From: Nocardioides cavernae
GTDB lineage: Bacteria > Actinomycetota > Actinomycetes > Propionibacteriales > Nocardioidaceae
NCBI RefSeq assembly: GCF_013410035.1
Contig: NZ_JACCBW010000001.1
Coordinates: 248,001-312,000, forward strand
Direction: 5' to 3'
Length of the DNA: 64,000 nt
The position numbers were made by a program, and so were the translations under genes. Each line of letters starts with the position of its first letter. Position 1 is the stretch's first letter. Shown here piece after piece: positions 52,939 through 59,867 of the stretch. Under the pieces are notes generated by a model. The model was not told where the DNA came from. It saw only the letters and a program-made list of their open reading frames with translations, and did no database searches.

Positions 52939-53109
52939 CTGCATCGAACGTGCCCGACTTCGCCCGAAGCCACGGCGAAATCTGATCGTCCGCGTGGTGC
53001 ACGGCCGGCGTCGGCGGAGCACCATCGGTGTCGATCCACGGGGAACTGGGGTACGAGGGCGGCTCGCGGGGGCGGGCCGCCCTCGTCGTGCGTCGTGGCA
53101 CGCGAGTGG

Positions 53110-53186
53110 TGGCGCCCCCGGCAGGATTCGAACCCGCGGCCCAGTCATTAGAAGTGACTCGCTCTGTCCAGCTGAGCTACGGGGGC
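53110..53186 (-). tRNA. tRNA-Arg (TCT)
   Basis: Acceptor GCCCCCG pairs with CGGGGGC. The anticodon loop CTTCTAA lies between AGTCA and TGACT. The T-arm is GCGGG-TTCGAAT-CCTGC. CCA is encoded. Confidence 0.95.
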
Positions 53187-53238
53187 TCAGTCATCCACAA
53201 GTCAATCACGTGCCGCGCCCGGACGTGCACGCTCCACC

Positions 53239-53244
53239 TAGTGT
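53239..53244 (+). promoter_or_regulatory. -10 box for leaderless nuclease gene
   Basis: TAGTGT, spacer TCACGG (6 nt), then the ATG at 53251. Confidence 0.55.
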
Positions 53245-53250
53245 TCACGG

Positions 53251-53676
53251 ATGGCCGCGCACCACACCAAGGACAAGGGTGACCTGGGCACGGCCAAGGC
53301 GCACGCCGACCTCGTCGGACGAGGGTTCATGGTGCTGTTCCCCGCCACGGAGCACGCCGAGTTCGACCTCGTCGCGTATCGCGACGGGACCTTCCACCGG
53401 ATCCAGGTGAAGTACCGATCGGCCCGGCACGGGACGGTGTCCGTCAGGTTCCGGTCGGTGTGGGCGGACCGTCACGGCACGCACACGAAGCCGTCGGACA
53501 AGGCCGAGGTCGACGTCGTGTGCGTCTACTGCCCGGAGACGGACGAGTGCTACTACCTCCGCCCCACCGACCACCGCGAGGCAGTCACCCTGCGCGTGAC
53601 GCCCAGCCGCAACGGGCAGGCGCGCGGAGTCCGGTACGCGTCGGGCTTCCGCACGTTCCCCGCCCCGCCCGGCTGA
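53251..53676 (+). CDS. PD-(D/E)XK-type endonuclease-like protein
   Basis: 141 residues. The core EFDLVAYRDGTFHRIQVKYRS (residues ~37-57) places Asp39 before a hairpin and QVK (52-54) as the E/QxK motif of PD-(D/E)XK enzymes. An N-terminal helix KDKGDLGTAKAHADLVGRG contains the usual Glu/Asp-like position. It resembles the family of group-I-intron-associated and Holliday-junction-type nucleases, but no intron or cognate target is visible. It lies 64 bp from the divergent tRNA-Arg gene. Whether it still cuts DNA is unknown. Confidence 0.78.
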   Translation: MAAHHTKDKGDLGTAKAHADLVGRGFMVLFPATEHAEFDLVAYRDGTFHRIQVKYRSARHGTVSVRFRSVWADRHGTHTKPSDKAEVDVVCVYCPETDECYYLRPTDHREAVTLRVTPSRNGQARGVRYASGFRTFPAPPG

Positions 53677-53954
53677 GCGCGGAGGGGCGACACGCCCCGC
53701 GACCTCCCCGACCGGAGGAGCCGACCACGTCAGGATGTTCTCAGGCCCCGCCACGTATGAGGTTGCGGGGCCGTTCCACGTCTCGGGGCCGGTTCATGGG
53801 CCCTCCAGCGTCGTCGCGGTCCCCGGTGTTACGGCTCGGACCGGATGGGCGCGAACTTCCCTCCGCGGGGGTGGGAGGGCGCGGGAACCGTTCATGCCGG
53901 TCCACCGGGCGGGTACGGAGCCGCTCGACCGTCCCCCCACCGGATCGAGGCCCG
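53677..53954 (+). other. Long leader region before a small membrane protein
   Basis: 278 bp without a supported gene. It contains the hairpin ggccccgc...gcggggcc (53744-53772), a second stem with ccctcc/ggaggg near 53866, and related segments ccggttcatggg and ccgttcatgccggt. It may be a structured 5' leader. I cannot match it to a known riboswitch class. Confidence 0.4.
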
Positions 53955-54095
53955 ATGTCCAACGACCTGTCCATGACCGTGTTCTCCGTGCTCGGCGTGC
54001 TCGGCGGCATCGCCGTGCTGCTCTACGTGATGACGGTGCTCGACCCGACGACGGTCCGCCGCGGCAAGGCGTCGCACCGGGCCACCCGCAAGTAG
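53955..54095 (+). CDS. Small single-helix membrane protein
   Basis: 46 residues from an ATG: MSNDLSMTVFSVLGVLGG, then IAVLLYVMTVLDPTTV and a basic tail RRGKASHRATRK. One membrane helix of about 22 residues ends in a positively charged cytoplasmic end. Its function is unknown. The stop is 9 bp from the convergent adenosine deaminase stop. No Shine-Dalgarno is clear. Confidence 0.6.
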   Translation: MSNDLSMTVFSVLGVLGGIAVLLYVMTVLDPTTVRRGKASHRATRK

Positions 54096-54104
54096 CCCAG
54101 GGCC

Positions 54105-55118
54105 TCAGCCTGCGGCGTACGCGTCGATCTCCCCGCGGATCCGCGCCTTCACGTCGTCCGGCGCGAACGACGCGTCCACGGCGACCCGGGCCAGGTCCGC
54201 GACGCCCTGCTCGTCGAGCTCGAGGAGGCCGGCCGCCACCTCGTAGTCGTGGTTGAGCGAGGTCGCGAACATCGGCGGGTCGTCGGAGTTGATGGTGACG
54301 GTGACCCCCGCGTCGACGAACGTGCGCAGCGGGTGGTCCTCGATGCGGTCGACCGCGCGCGTGGCGATGTTGGAGGTCGGGCACACCTCGAGCACGACGC
54401 CGGTGTCCGCGAGATGCGCGAGCAGCTCGGGGTCCCGGGCCGCCGAGACGCCGTGGCCGATGCGCTCCGCACCGAGCAACCGCAGCGACTCCCACACGGT
54501 CTCCGGCCCCGTGGTCTCCCCGGCGTGGGGCACCGACCGCAGCCCGGCAGCACGGGCGGCGTCGAAGTGCGGTCGGAACTGGGCGCGCGGCACCCCGATC
54601 TCGGGGCCACCGAGGCCGAAGCCGACGAGGGCGTCGGTGCGGTGCCGGAGGGCGTACTCCACCGTGGCGTCGGCGGCCGGGATGCCGGACTCCCCCGGGA
54701 TGTCGTAGATCCAGCGCAGCACCAGGCCGAAGTCCCGCTCGGCGGCCACGCGCGCGTCCTCGATCGCCTCGGTGTAGTCCTGGATCGCGATGCCACGCAC
54801 CACGGAGGTGTACGGCGTGCAGGTCAGCTCGGCGTACCGCAGGTTCTGCCCCTCGGCCATCTCGCGTGCGACCTCGTAGGTCAGCAGCCGGACGTCCTCG
54901 GGCGTGCGGACGAGGTCGACGACCGCCAGGTAGACGTCGATGAAGTGGGCGAAGTCGCGGAAGGTGAAGAACTCCCGCAGTGACTCGGGGTGCGCGGGCA
55001 CGCCGGCGTCGGGGTGGCGCGCCGCGAGCTCGGAGACGATCCGCGGCGACGCCGACCCGACGTGGTGCACGTGCAGCTCGGCCTTCGGGAGGCCCGTGAT
55101 GAAGTCCTGGAGGCTCAC
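54105..55118 (-). CDS. Adenosine deaminase family protein
   Basis: 337 residues from a GTG at 55118. The zinc motif is ELHVHHVGSASP (His16, His18), the catalytic Glu is in PHAGETTG, then ERIGHGVSA and NSDDPPMF with the terminal Asp pair. The substrate loop after HxH reads VGSASP, not the EGT/EGS of well-studied adenosine deaminases, so the preferred substrate may differ (adenosine or an N6-modified relative). It is cytoplasmic. It follows the DsbA-like gene by 13 bp. Confidence 0.9.
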   Translation of the reverse strand: MSLQDFITGLPKAELHVHHVGSASPRIVSELAARHPDAGVPAHPESLREFFTFRDFAHFIDVYLAVVDLVRTPEDVRLLTYEVAREMAEGQNLRYAELTCTPYTSVVRGIAIQDYTEAIEDARVAAERDFGLVLRWIYDIPGESGIPAADATVEYALRHRTDALVGFGLGGPEIGVPRAQFRPHFDAARAAGLRSVPHAGETTGPETVWESLRLLGAERIGHGVSAARDPELLAHLADTGVVLEVCPTSNIATRAVDRIEDHPLRTFVDAGVTVTINSDDPPMFATSLNHDYEVAAGLLELDEQGVADLARVAVDASFAPDDVKARIRGEIDAYAAG

Positions 55119-55131
55119 GCCCCGGAGTCTG

Positions 55132-55908
55132 TCAGTTGCCCGAGTCCGACCACGACTGGACGAGCGTCGGGAACTGCGAGACGTCGACGACCTCTCCGTC
55201 GACCAGCACGGTGGGCGTGGAGTCCACGTCGGCGTCACCGGCCGCGTCACCGGCCGCGTCGACCCAGCCCTCGAACGCCATGTCCTCGATGCCCGGCCGC
55301 ACGGCGTCCTCGTCGGCGCCCGCCTCGACCGCCAGCGCGACGAGCTCGTCGTCGTCGAGGTACGGACCCCTCTCGGCGGGCTGGTTGTCGTAGAGCAGGT
55401 CGTGGTAGGCCTTCGCGACCTCCGGCCCGGACTCGTCGAGGACCACGGCGAACGCGTTGGCCGCCCGGGGCGAGTAGTCGCTGATGCGCGAGAGGAAGGG
55501 CAGCGGGCGGTACTCGACCGACGTCTCGCCCGCCTCGACCGCGGCGTCGAGCTGGTCGCCGACGGTCTGCTCGAGCTGACCGCAGAACGGGCAGAGGAAG
55601 TCCTCGTAGATGACGACGGACCTGGGGGCATCGGCGTCGCCGGTGACCAGGCCGAAGTCCTCGCTGGCCCCGGCCGGAGGGGTGTCGGGCTTGTCCGAGC
55701 CGAGGCTCGTGACGAAGAAGTAGCCGCCGACGAGAACCACCAGGACCGCTGCGACCACCCCGAACCGGGTCAGCTGCTGGCGGCGCTTCGCGGCCTTGCG
55801 GCGCTCCTCGGCGACGGCCTTCGCCCGCTCGTTGCGCGCCTGGCGCTGCTCCCGCCTGGCCTGCGCGGCGGCCTTGTCCTCGGGGGTCCGGTTCTTCTTC
55901 TGCGCCAT
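55132..55908 (-). CDS. Membrane-anchored DsbA-like thiol oxidoreductase
   Basis: 258 residues from an ATG behind GGAAG. A charged N-terminal cytoplasmic helix (residues 1-48, Lys/Arg/Glu/Ala rich) precedes one membrane helix (FGVVAAVLVVLVGGYFFV). The extracellular thioredoxin fold has CPFC (Cys106, Cys109) in EDFLCPFCGQLE and a cis-Pro in DSTPTVLVDG. It probably forms or isomerises disulfides in exported proteins. It is cotranscribed with the adenosine deaminase gene, though a functional link is not apparent. Confidence 0.93.
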   Translation of the reverse strand: MAQKKNRTPEDKAAAQARREQRQARNERAKAVAEERRKAAKRRQQLTRFGVVAAVLVVLVGGYFFVTSLGSDKPDTPPAGASEDFGLVTGDADAPRSVVIYEDFLCPFCGQLEQTVGDQLDAAVEAGETSVEYRPLPFLSRISDYSPRAANAFAVVLDESGPEVAKAYHDLLYDNQPAERGPYLDDDELVALAVEAGADEDAVRPGIEDMAFEGWVDAAGDAAGDADVDSTPTVLVDGEVVDVSQFPTLVQSWSDSGN

Positions 55909-56019
55909 CGAGCTTCCTTCGTCCGTCCTGTGCTGAGGATCCGTGGTGACACCCGAAGGTTATGAGGTGAGCCTGAGTCGACCCTGAGAGCGGCCCACGT
56001 CGTGGTCGGTGACGGTCGG

Positions 56020-56025
56020 TAGGGT
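56020..56025 (+). promoter_or_regulatory. Possible -10 box for orn
   Basis: TAGGGT lies 8 nt before the GTG at 56034, giving at most a 1-2 nt leader. Confidence 0.4.
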
Positions 56026-56033
56026 GGCTCGTC

Positions 56034-56678
56034 GTGAGCGACAGACTGGTGTGGATCGACTGTGAGATGACGGGCCTCGACCTCGGGGCGGACGCGCTGA
56101 TCGAGGTCGCCGCCCTGGTCACGGACTTCGAGCTCAACGTCCTCGGTGAGGGCGTCGACGTCATCATCAAGCCGTCGCAGGAGTCGCTGGACCAGATGGT
56201 CGAGTTCGTCCGGTCGATGCACGAGAAGTCCGGCCTGCTCGACGAGCTCGCGTCCGGCACGACCCTCGCCGACGCCGAGGAGCAGGTGCTCGCCTACATC
56301 AAGGAGCACTGCCCCGACGGCAGCCGACCCCCGCTCGCGGGCAACACGGTGGCCACCGACCGGTCGTTCCTCGCTCGCGACATGCGGGCGCTCGAGTCCT
56401 TCCTGCACTACCGCATCGTCGACGTCTCCTCCATCAAGGAGCTCTCCCGCAGGTGGTACCCGCGGGCCTACTTCGCGGCGCCGACCAAGCGGGGCAACCA
56501 CCGTGCGCTCGCCGACATCCAGGAGAGCATCGAGGAGCTGCGCTACTACCGCGAGGCCGTCTTCGTGCCCCAGCCCGGGCCGGACAGCGCGCGGGCGCGC
56601 GAGATCGCGTCGCGTCACGGTGGGCAGCTGACCGGTCTCGGCCCGGACTCCGGGGGCGATTCCAGCCCCACGGCCTGA
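56034..56678 (+). CDS. orn: Oligoribonuclease
   Basis: 214 residues from a GTG. DEDDh exonuclease motifs are Asp9 and Glu11 in WIDCEMTG, the second Asp in GNTVATDRSF, and KRGNHRALADIQ near the end with the catalytic His and Asp. It degrades 2-5-nt RNAs to mononucleotides, including pGpG. No extra domain is present. A tRNA-His gene follows, an arrangement I also recall near Rv2511. Confidence 0.96.
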   Translation: MSDRLVWIDCEMTGLDLGADALIEVAALVTDFELNVLGEGVDVIIKPSQESLDQMVEFVRSMHEKSGLLDELASGTTLADAEEQVLAYIKEHCPDGSRPPLAGNTVATDRSFLARDMRALESFLHYRIVDVSSIKELSRRWYPRAYFAAPTKRGNHRALADIQESIEELRYYREAVFVPQPGPDSARAREIASRHGGQLTGLGPDSGGDSSPTA

Positions 56679-56684
56679 GTGCCC

Positions 56685-56690
56685 TACACT
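56685..56690 (+). promoter_or_regulatory. Possible -10 box for tRNA-His
   Basis: TACACT 35 nt before the tRNA, just after the orn stop. The -35 is weak (ttccag with a 19-nt spacer). Confidence 0.4.
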
Positions 56691-56724
56691 TCTCGACGTC
56701 CTTCGCGTTCGCGCGGAGCTCGAT

Positions 56725-56801
56725 GGTGGGTATAGCTCAGCTGGTAGAGCGCCGCCTTGTGGTGGCGGATGTCGCGGGTTCAAGTCCCGTTACTCACCCC
56801 A
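56725..56801 (+). tRNA. tRNA-His (GTG)
   Basis: Acceptor GTGGGTA pairs with TACTCAC (one G-U), the extra G at -1 is 56725, and the anticodon stem is CCGCC/GGCGG with loop TTGTGGT. CCA is encoded. The 3' end overlaps the antisense MFS gene by 12 nt. Confidence 0.94.
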
Positions 56802-58028
56802 ACGAGATCGAGGCCCCGGCTCCCGAGCCGGGGCCTCGGCCGTTACCGGAGCACCTCCGGCAGCCGTACGCCTCGCCCGCGCGCCGACGTACGCACCGGC
56901 GAGCGCCAGCGCCGCCGCGACCGCGACGGCCGGGCCGCTGCCGTACGAGGAGCGCAGCACGTCGAGGCCCGCGGAACCGACCGCCTGGCCCACCGCGAGC
57001 GCCACGAAGAGCACCGCGGTGCCCGAGCCGCCCGCATCCGGCGAGACCGCGCGTGCCCACAGGATCAGCACGCCCGACAGGCACATGTAGCCACCGCCGA
57101 AGAGTGCCATCGCGACGTACGCCGGCCACGACGCCGCGAGCACGATCGCGAGCGCGAGGAAGGCGTGCGCGACGACGGCGACGCCGACGAAGAGGGCCCA
57201 CGCGCCGCGCAGGCCGAGGCGCTGGACCGCCACCCCCGTCACGGGCCCGAGGAGGCCACCCAGCCCGAGGGCGATCCACAGCCAGCCCACCCGCTCCTCG
57301 GGGACCCCGCCGTCCGAGACGGCGACCAGGGGCCCGAAGCTCCAGACGAGGGCCGAGCCTGCGCCCACCACGGCGGCGGCGGTCGCCGGGACGCGCAACC
57401 CGCCCGACCACCAGCCCGGGGTGCCCCGCTGCCCGCTCCGCTCCGCGCCACGTGCCGGTCGGCCGACGAGCACGAGCAGGAGGACCGCCGACCCGGCACA
57501 GATGGCCGCCATCGCCCCCCACGCGGTCGCGACGCCCACGGTGGCGAAGGCGACCACCCCCGCGCCCGCCACCCCGGCGGCCGTGCCCGAGTTGACCAGG
57601 GAGTGCGCGGTCTCGCGTGCGCGCTCCGTCACCAGCTCGTCGACGAGCCGGACGAGGGCCGGGGAGGCGAGACCCGCGCCCGTACCACCGACGAAGACCG
57701 CACCGACGAAGGTCGCAGGCTCCGTGGCGACGGCGACCCCGAGGGAACCACACGTCGCGGCGACGCCCGCGACGGCGAGGGTGGTCCGCGGCGCGTGGTC
57801 GCCCCAGCGGGCGGCGAGCACGGCGGCGAGGGCGTACGAGACGAACTGTGCCGAGGCCGCCGTGCCGACGACGTCCCCGAGGGCCGGGCGCTGCTCCACC
57901 AGCCGCGGCGCGAGAAGGCCGACGCCGAACCGTGCCATCCCGTAGGTCGAGGCGATGACCAGCATCCCGGCCAGCGCGACCGCCCAGCCCGAGGCGGAGC
58001 GCTGCGCATCGGGCGACGTCGGGACCAT
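56790..58028 (-). CDS. Major facilitator superfamily transporter
   Basis: 412 residues with twelve hydrophobic segments and no signal peptide. It reads WAVALAGMLVIASTYGMARFGVGLLAP near the start, resembling YbfB/drug- or sugar-efflux-type MFS permeases. The C-terminal 40 residues after AGAYVGARARRTA are polar. The last ~18 codons run through a tRNA-His terminator hairpin and into the tRNA-His gene on the other strand. The substrate is unknown. It is controlled by the divergent TetR gene: the operator ataacgatcgttat overlaps the ATG. Confidence 0.9.
   Translation of the reverse strand: MVPTSPDAQRSASGWAVALAGMLVIASTYGMARFGVGLLAPRLVEQRPALGDVVGTAASAQFVSYALAAVLAARWGDHAPRTTLAVAGVAATCGSLGVAVATEPATFVGAVFVGGTGAGLASPALVRLVDELVTERARETAHSLVNSGTAAGVAGAGVVAFATVGVATAWGAMAAICAGSAVLLLVLVGRPARGAERSGQRGTPGWWSGGLRVPATAAAVVGAGSALVWSFGPLVAVSDGGVPEERVGWLWIALGLGGLLGPVTGVAVQRLGLRGAWALFVGVAVVAHAFLALAIVLAASWPAYVAMALFGGGYMCLSGVLILWARAVSPDAGGSGTAVLFVALAVGQAVGSAGLDVLRSSYGSGPAVAVAAALALAGAYVGARARRTAAGGAPVTAEAPAREPGPRSRWGE
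56809..56838 (+). terminator. tRNA-His terminator inside the MFS coding end
   Basis: Perfect 14-bp arms cgaggccccggctc / gagccggggcctcg with 2 nt between, 7 bp past the tRNA 3' end. Confidence 0.8.
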
Positions 58029-58057
58029 AACGATCGTTATAGCAGAACGGTCGTTAT
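58026..58057. promoter_or_regulatory. TetR operators and divergent leaderless promoters
   Basis: Perfect palindrome ataacgatcgttat at 58027-58040 and a related copy agaacggtcgttat at 58044-58057, 17 bp apart. A -10 TATAAC (minus, 58036-58041) with a 7-nt spacer serves the MFS ATG. TATAGT at 58055-58060 with a 6-nt spacer serves the TetR GTG. Confidence 0.75.
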
Positions 58058-58066
58058 AGTCGTGTC

Positions 58067-58636
58067 GTGCCCACCACCACCCGCGACCGGGTCCTCGACG
58101 CCGCCGAGTCGCTGTTCTTCAGCCGCGGCATCGCGGTCACCGGGGTCGACCGGGTGGCGGACGCCGCCGGCGTCGCGATCGCGACGCTCTACAAGCAGGC
58201 CGGCAGCAAGGACGGTCTGCTCGCTGCCGTCCTCGAGCGACGGCTGGCCGACTGGACGGCCCACTGGGACGCCGCGCTGGCCGCCGCTGCGACCGACGAG
58301 GACCGGCTGCTCGCGCTGTTCGACGCCCTGGTCAGCTATCGCGCACAGGCCCGGCCCACGCAGTGGTGCTGCTTCCTCGCGACCGCGTCCGAGCGTCCGC
58401 GGCAGCCGGGTGCCGACGTCGTCCAGGACCTGCTGGACCGCGACACCGCCCTGCTCACCCGACGCCTGCGCGAGCTCGCCGAGCCCCTCTCCGACGACCC
58501 GGACGAGCTCGCGGCCCAGCTGCTCGTGGTCTACGACGGGGCGCTCGCGAGCCTGCTCCGGCAGGCGCCGGACGACGCGCTCGTGCGGGCGCGACGCGTC
58601 GCCGCGGCCGTGGTGGGCGCCGTGCGCCGTCCGTGA
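58067..58636 (+). CDS. TetR-family transcriptional regulator
   Basis: 189 residues from a GTG. The HTH is TTRDRVLDAAESLFFSRGIAVTGVDRVADAAGVAIATLYKQAGSKDGLL (residues ~3-51), of the AcrR/TetR type. The C-terminal domain includes WCCFLATASERPRQPGADV, with a Cys pair at the ligand region. It likely represses the adjacent MFS transporter and itself, and is released by the transporter's substrate. It converges on the FUSC-like gene with a 9-bp gap. Confidence 0.92.
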   Translation: MPTTTRDRVLDAAESLFFSRGIAVTGVDRVADAAGVAIATLYKQAGSKDGLLAAVLERRLADWTAHWDAALAAAATDEDRLLALFDALVSYRAQARPTQWCCFLATASERPRQPGADVVQDLLDRDTALLTRRLRELAEPLSDDPDELAAQLLVVYDGALASLLRQAPDDALVRARRVAAAVVGAVRRP

Positions 58637-58645
58637 TGCCCCGCC

Positions 58646-59758
58646 TCACGCCCGCGGTGCCGGCAGCCGGATCCTGAGTCGTCGTCCCGTGATCGGGTTG
58701 GCCGCGGCCACCTCGTCCATCGCGTCGATGATGTTGCGCAGGTTGATGATGAGCGCGCCGTAGACCGGCCACTCCGCCGACCGCTCGGTGCGTCGCATGT
58801 CCTCGCTCAGCGCCACCAGACGCCCCCGCGCGCCGACGAGGCCCTCCGGGTCGGCCTCGACGGCGGCGCGGCCGACGTCGGCGAGCACGGAGATCCAGGG
58901 GTCGGCGAACGCCTCCCCCCAGGTCTCGCGGTGGGCGCTCTGGCCACCGAGGGTGCGCGCCAGGCTGCGGGTCTCCGCGACGGCTTGCTCGAGGCGGCGC
59001 AGGAGCTCGTGCCACTGGCGCGGGTCGCGCATGCTGCGCGCCGAGCGCCGCGGGTTCATCCGCGCGCTCTCCTGCGCCTGGCGCACGAGCGCCCACGCCT
59101 GGTCGAGGTCCTGGTCGAGGTCGCGGGTGCGGTCGATCCACCCGGTGACGTCCTCGTCCTGGCAGCCGTCGCCCAGCCCTCCGGCGATGTCGACGAGCAG
59201 CATGCCGATCCCGTCGTCGACGGCGTCCAGCGCCTTGGCCGCCGTGTGCCGGCGCAGCGGCGGCCACACCATCACGTTGACGAGCAGACCCACGACGACA
59301 CCGATCGCGGTGTCGTAGAGCCGCGAGAGCAGCATGACGTCGTCGTCGAAGCCCGTGGTCAGCACGACCAGCCCGGTGGTGGCGATGGTCGTCGCCTCGG
59401 CGCCGAGCCAGGGCACGGACCCGAGCACGAGCGCCACGACCAGGAGCAGGGTGATGGCCCACGTGCTGAGGCCGAACGCCTCACCGACCAGCGTCGCCAG
59501 GAGGACCGCCACCACGGTCGCCGCGACCTGCTGGGCTCCCTTGGAGAACGTGCGGTAGACGGTCGCGTGCACGACGAGCAGCGCCGCCCACGGCGCCAGG
59601 AACGGCTGCGGCAGGTCCAGCACGCTCGCGGCGATCACCCACGCCGCCACCGCGGCGAGGACGGTCTTGGCCAGCTGCAGGACGTCGTTCCACCAGATCG
59701 GGTCACTGATCCGGTCGTCGATCCGTTCCCTCAGCCCCCGGCTCGATCCCTCCCCCAT
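58646..59758 (-). CDS. FUSC-family aromatic-acid exporter-like protein
   Basis: 370 residues from an ATG at 59758 behind GGAGG. Five or six N-terminal helices (~30-165: LAKTVLAAVAAWVIAAS, LVVHATVYRTFSKGAQQVAATVVAV, VWPPLRRHTAAKAL) are followed by a long cytoplasmic helical domain. The VYRTFSKGAQQ segment is a family mark. Substrate and direction are inferred from family members only. It is divergent from the oxidoreductase gene. Confidence 0.85.
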   Translation of the reverse strand: MGEGSSRGLRERIDDRISDPIWWNDVLQLAKTVLAAVAAWVIAASVLDLPQPFLAPWAALLVVHATVYRTFSKGAQQVAATVVAVLLATLVGEAFGLSTWAITLLLVVALVLGSVPWLGAEATTIATTGLVVLTTGFDDDVMLLSRLYDTAIGVVVGLLVNVMVWPPLRRHTAAKALDAVDDGIGMLLVDIAGGLGDGCQDEDVTGWIDRTRDLDQDLDQAWALVRQAQESARMNPRRSARSMRDPRQWHELLRRLEQAVAETRSLARTLGGQSAHRETWGEAFADPWISVLADVGRAAVEADPEGLVGARGRLVALSEDMRRTERSAEWPVYGALIINLRNIIDAMDEVAAANPITGRRLRIRLPAPRA

Positions 59759-59855
59759 CACGCCTCCTCACTCCCCCGCCGAACGACACTACGGGCGCCC
59801 CGCGACACGCGCTCACCCGTGGGGATGTGCTCGCCTGCGGCACCGCTCCAGGGGC

Positions 59856-59861
59856 TACGTT
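59856..59861 (+). promoter_or_regulatory. -10 box for the leaderless oxidoreductase gene
   Basis: TACGTT, spacer GAGGTG (6 nt), then the GTG at 59868, which supports this start over the GTG at 59865. Confidence 0.5.
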
Positions 59862-59867
59862 GAGGTG

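Noticed and set aside
51190..53148. A 652-codon minus-strand frame opposite the symporter
   Set aside because: It is a His/Arg/Asp-rich shadow without motifs, and the symporter on the other strand has clear helices and signature motifs.
53110..53676. A genomic island at tRNA-Arg
   Set aside because: No integrase, no repeated tRNA 3' end and no compositional shift is visible nearby; only one small nuclease gene is present.
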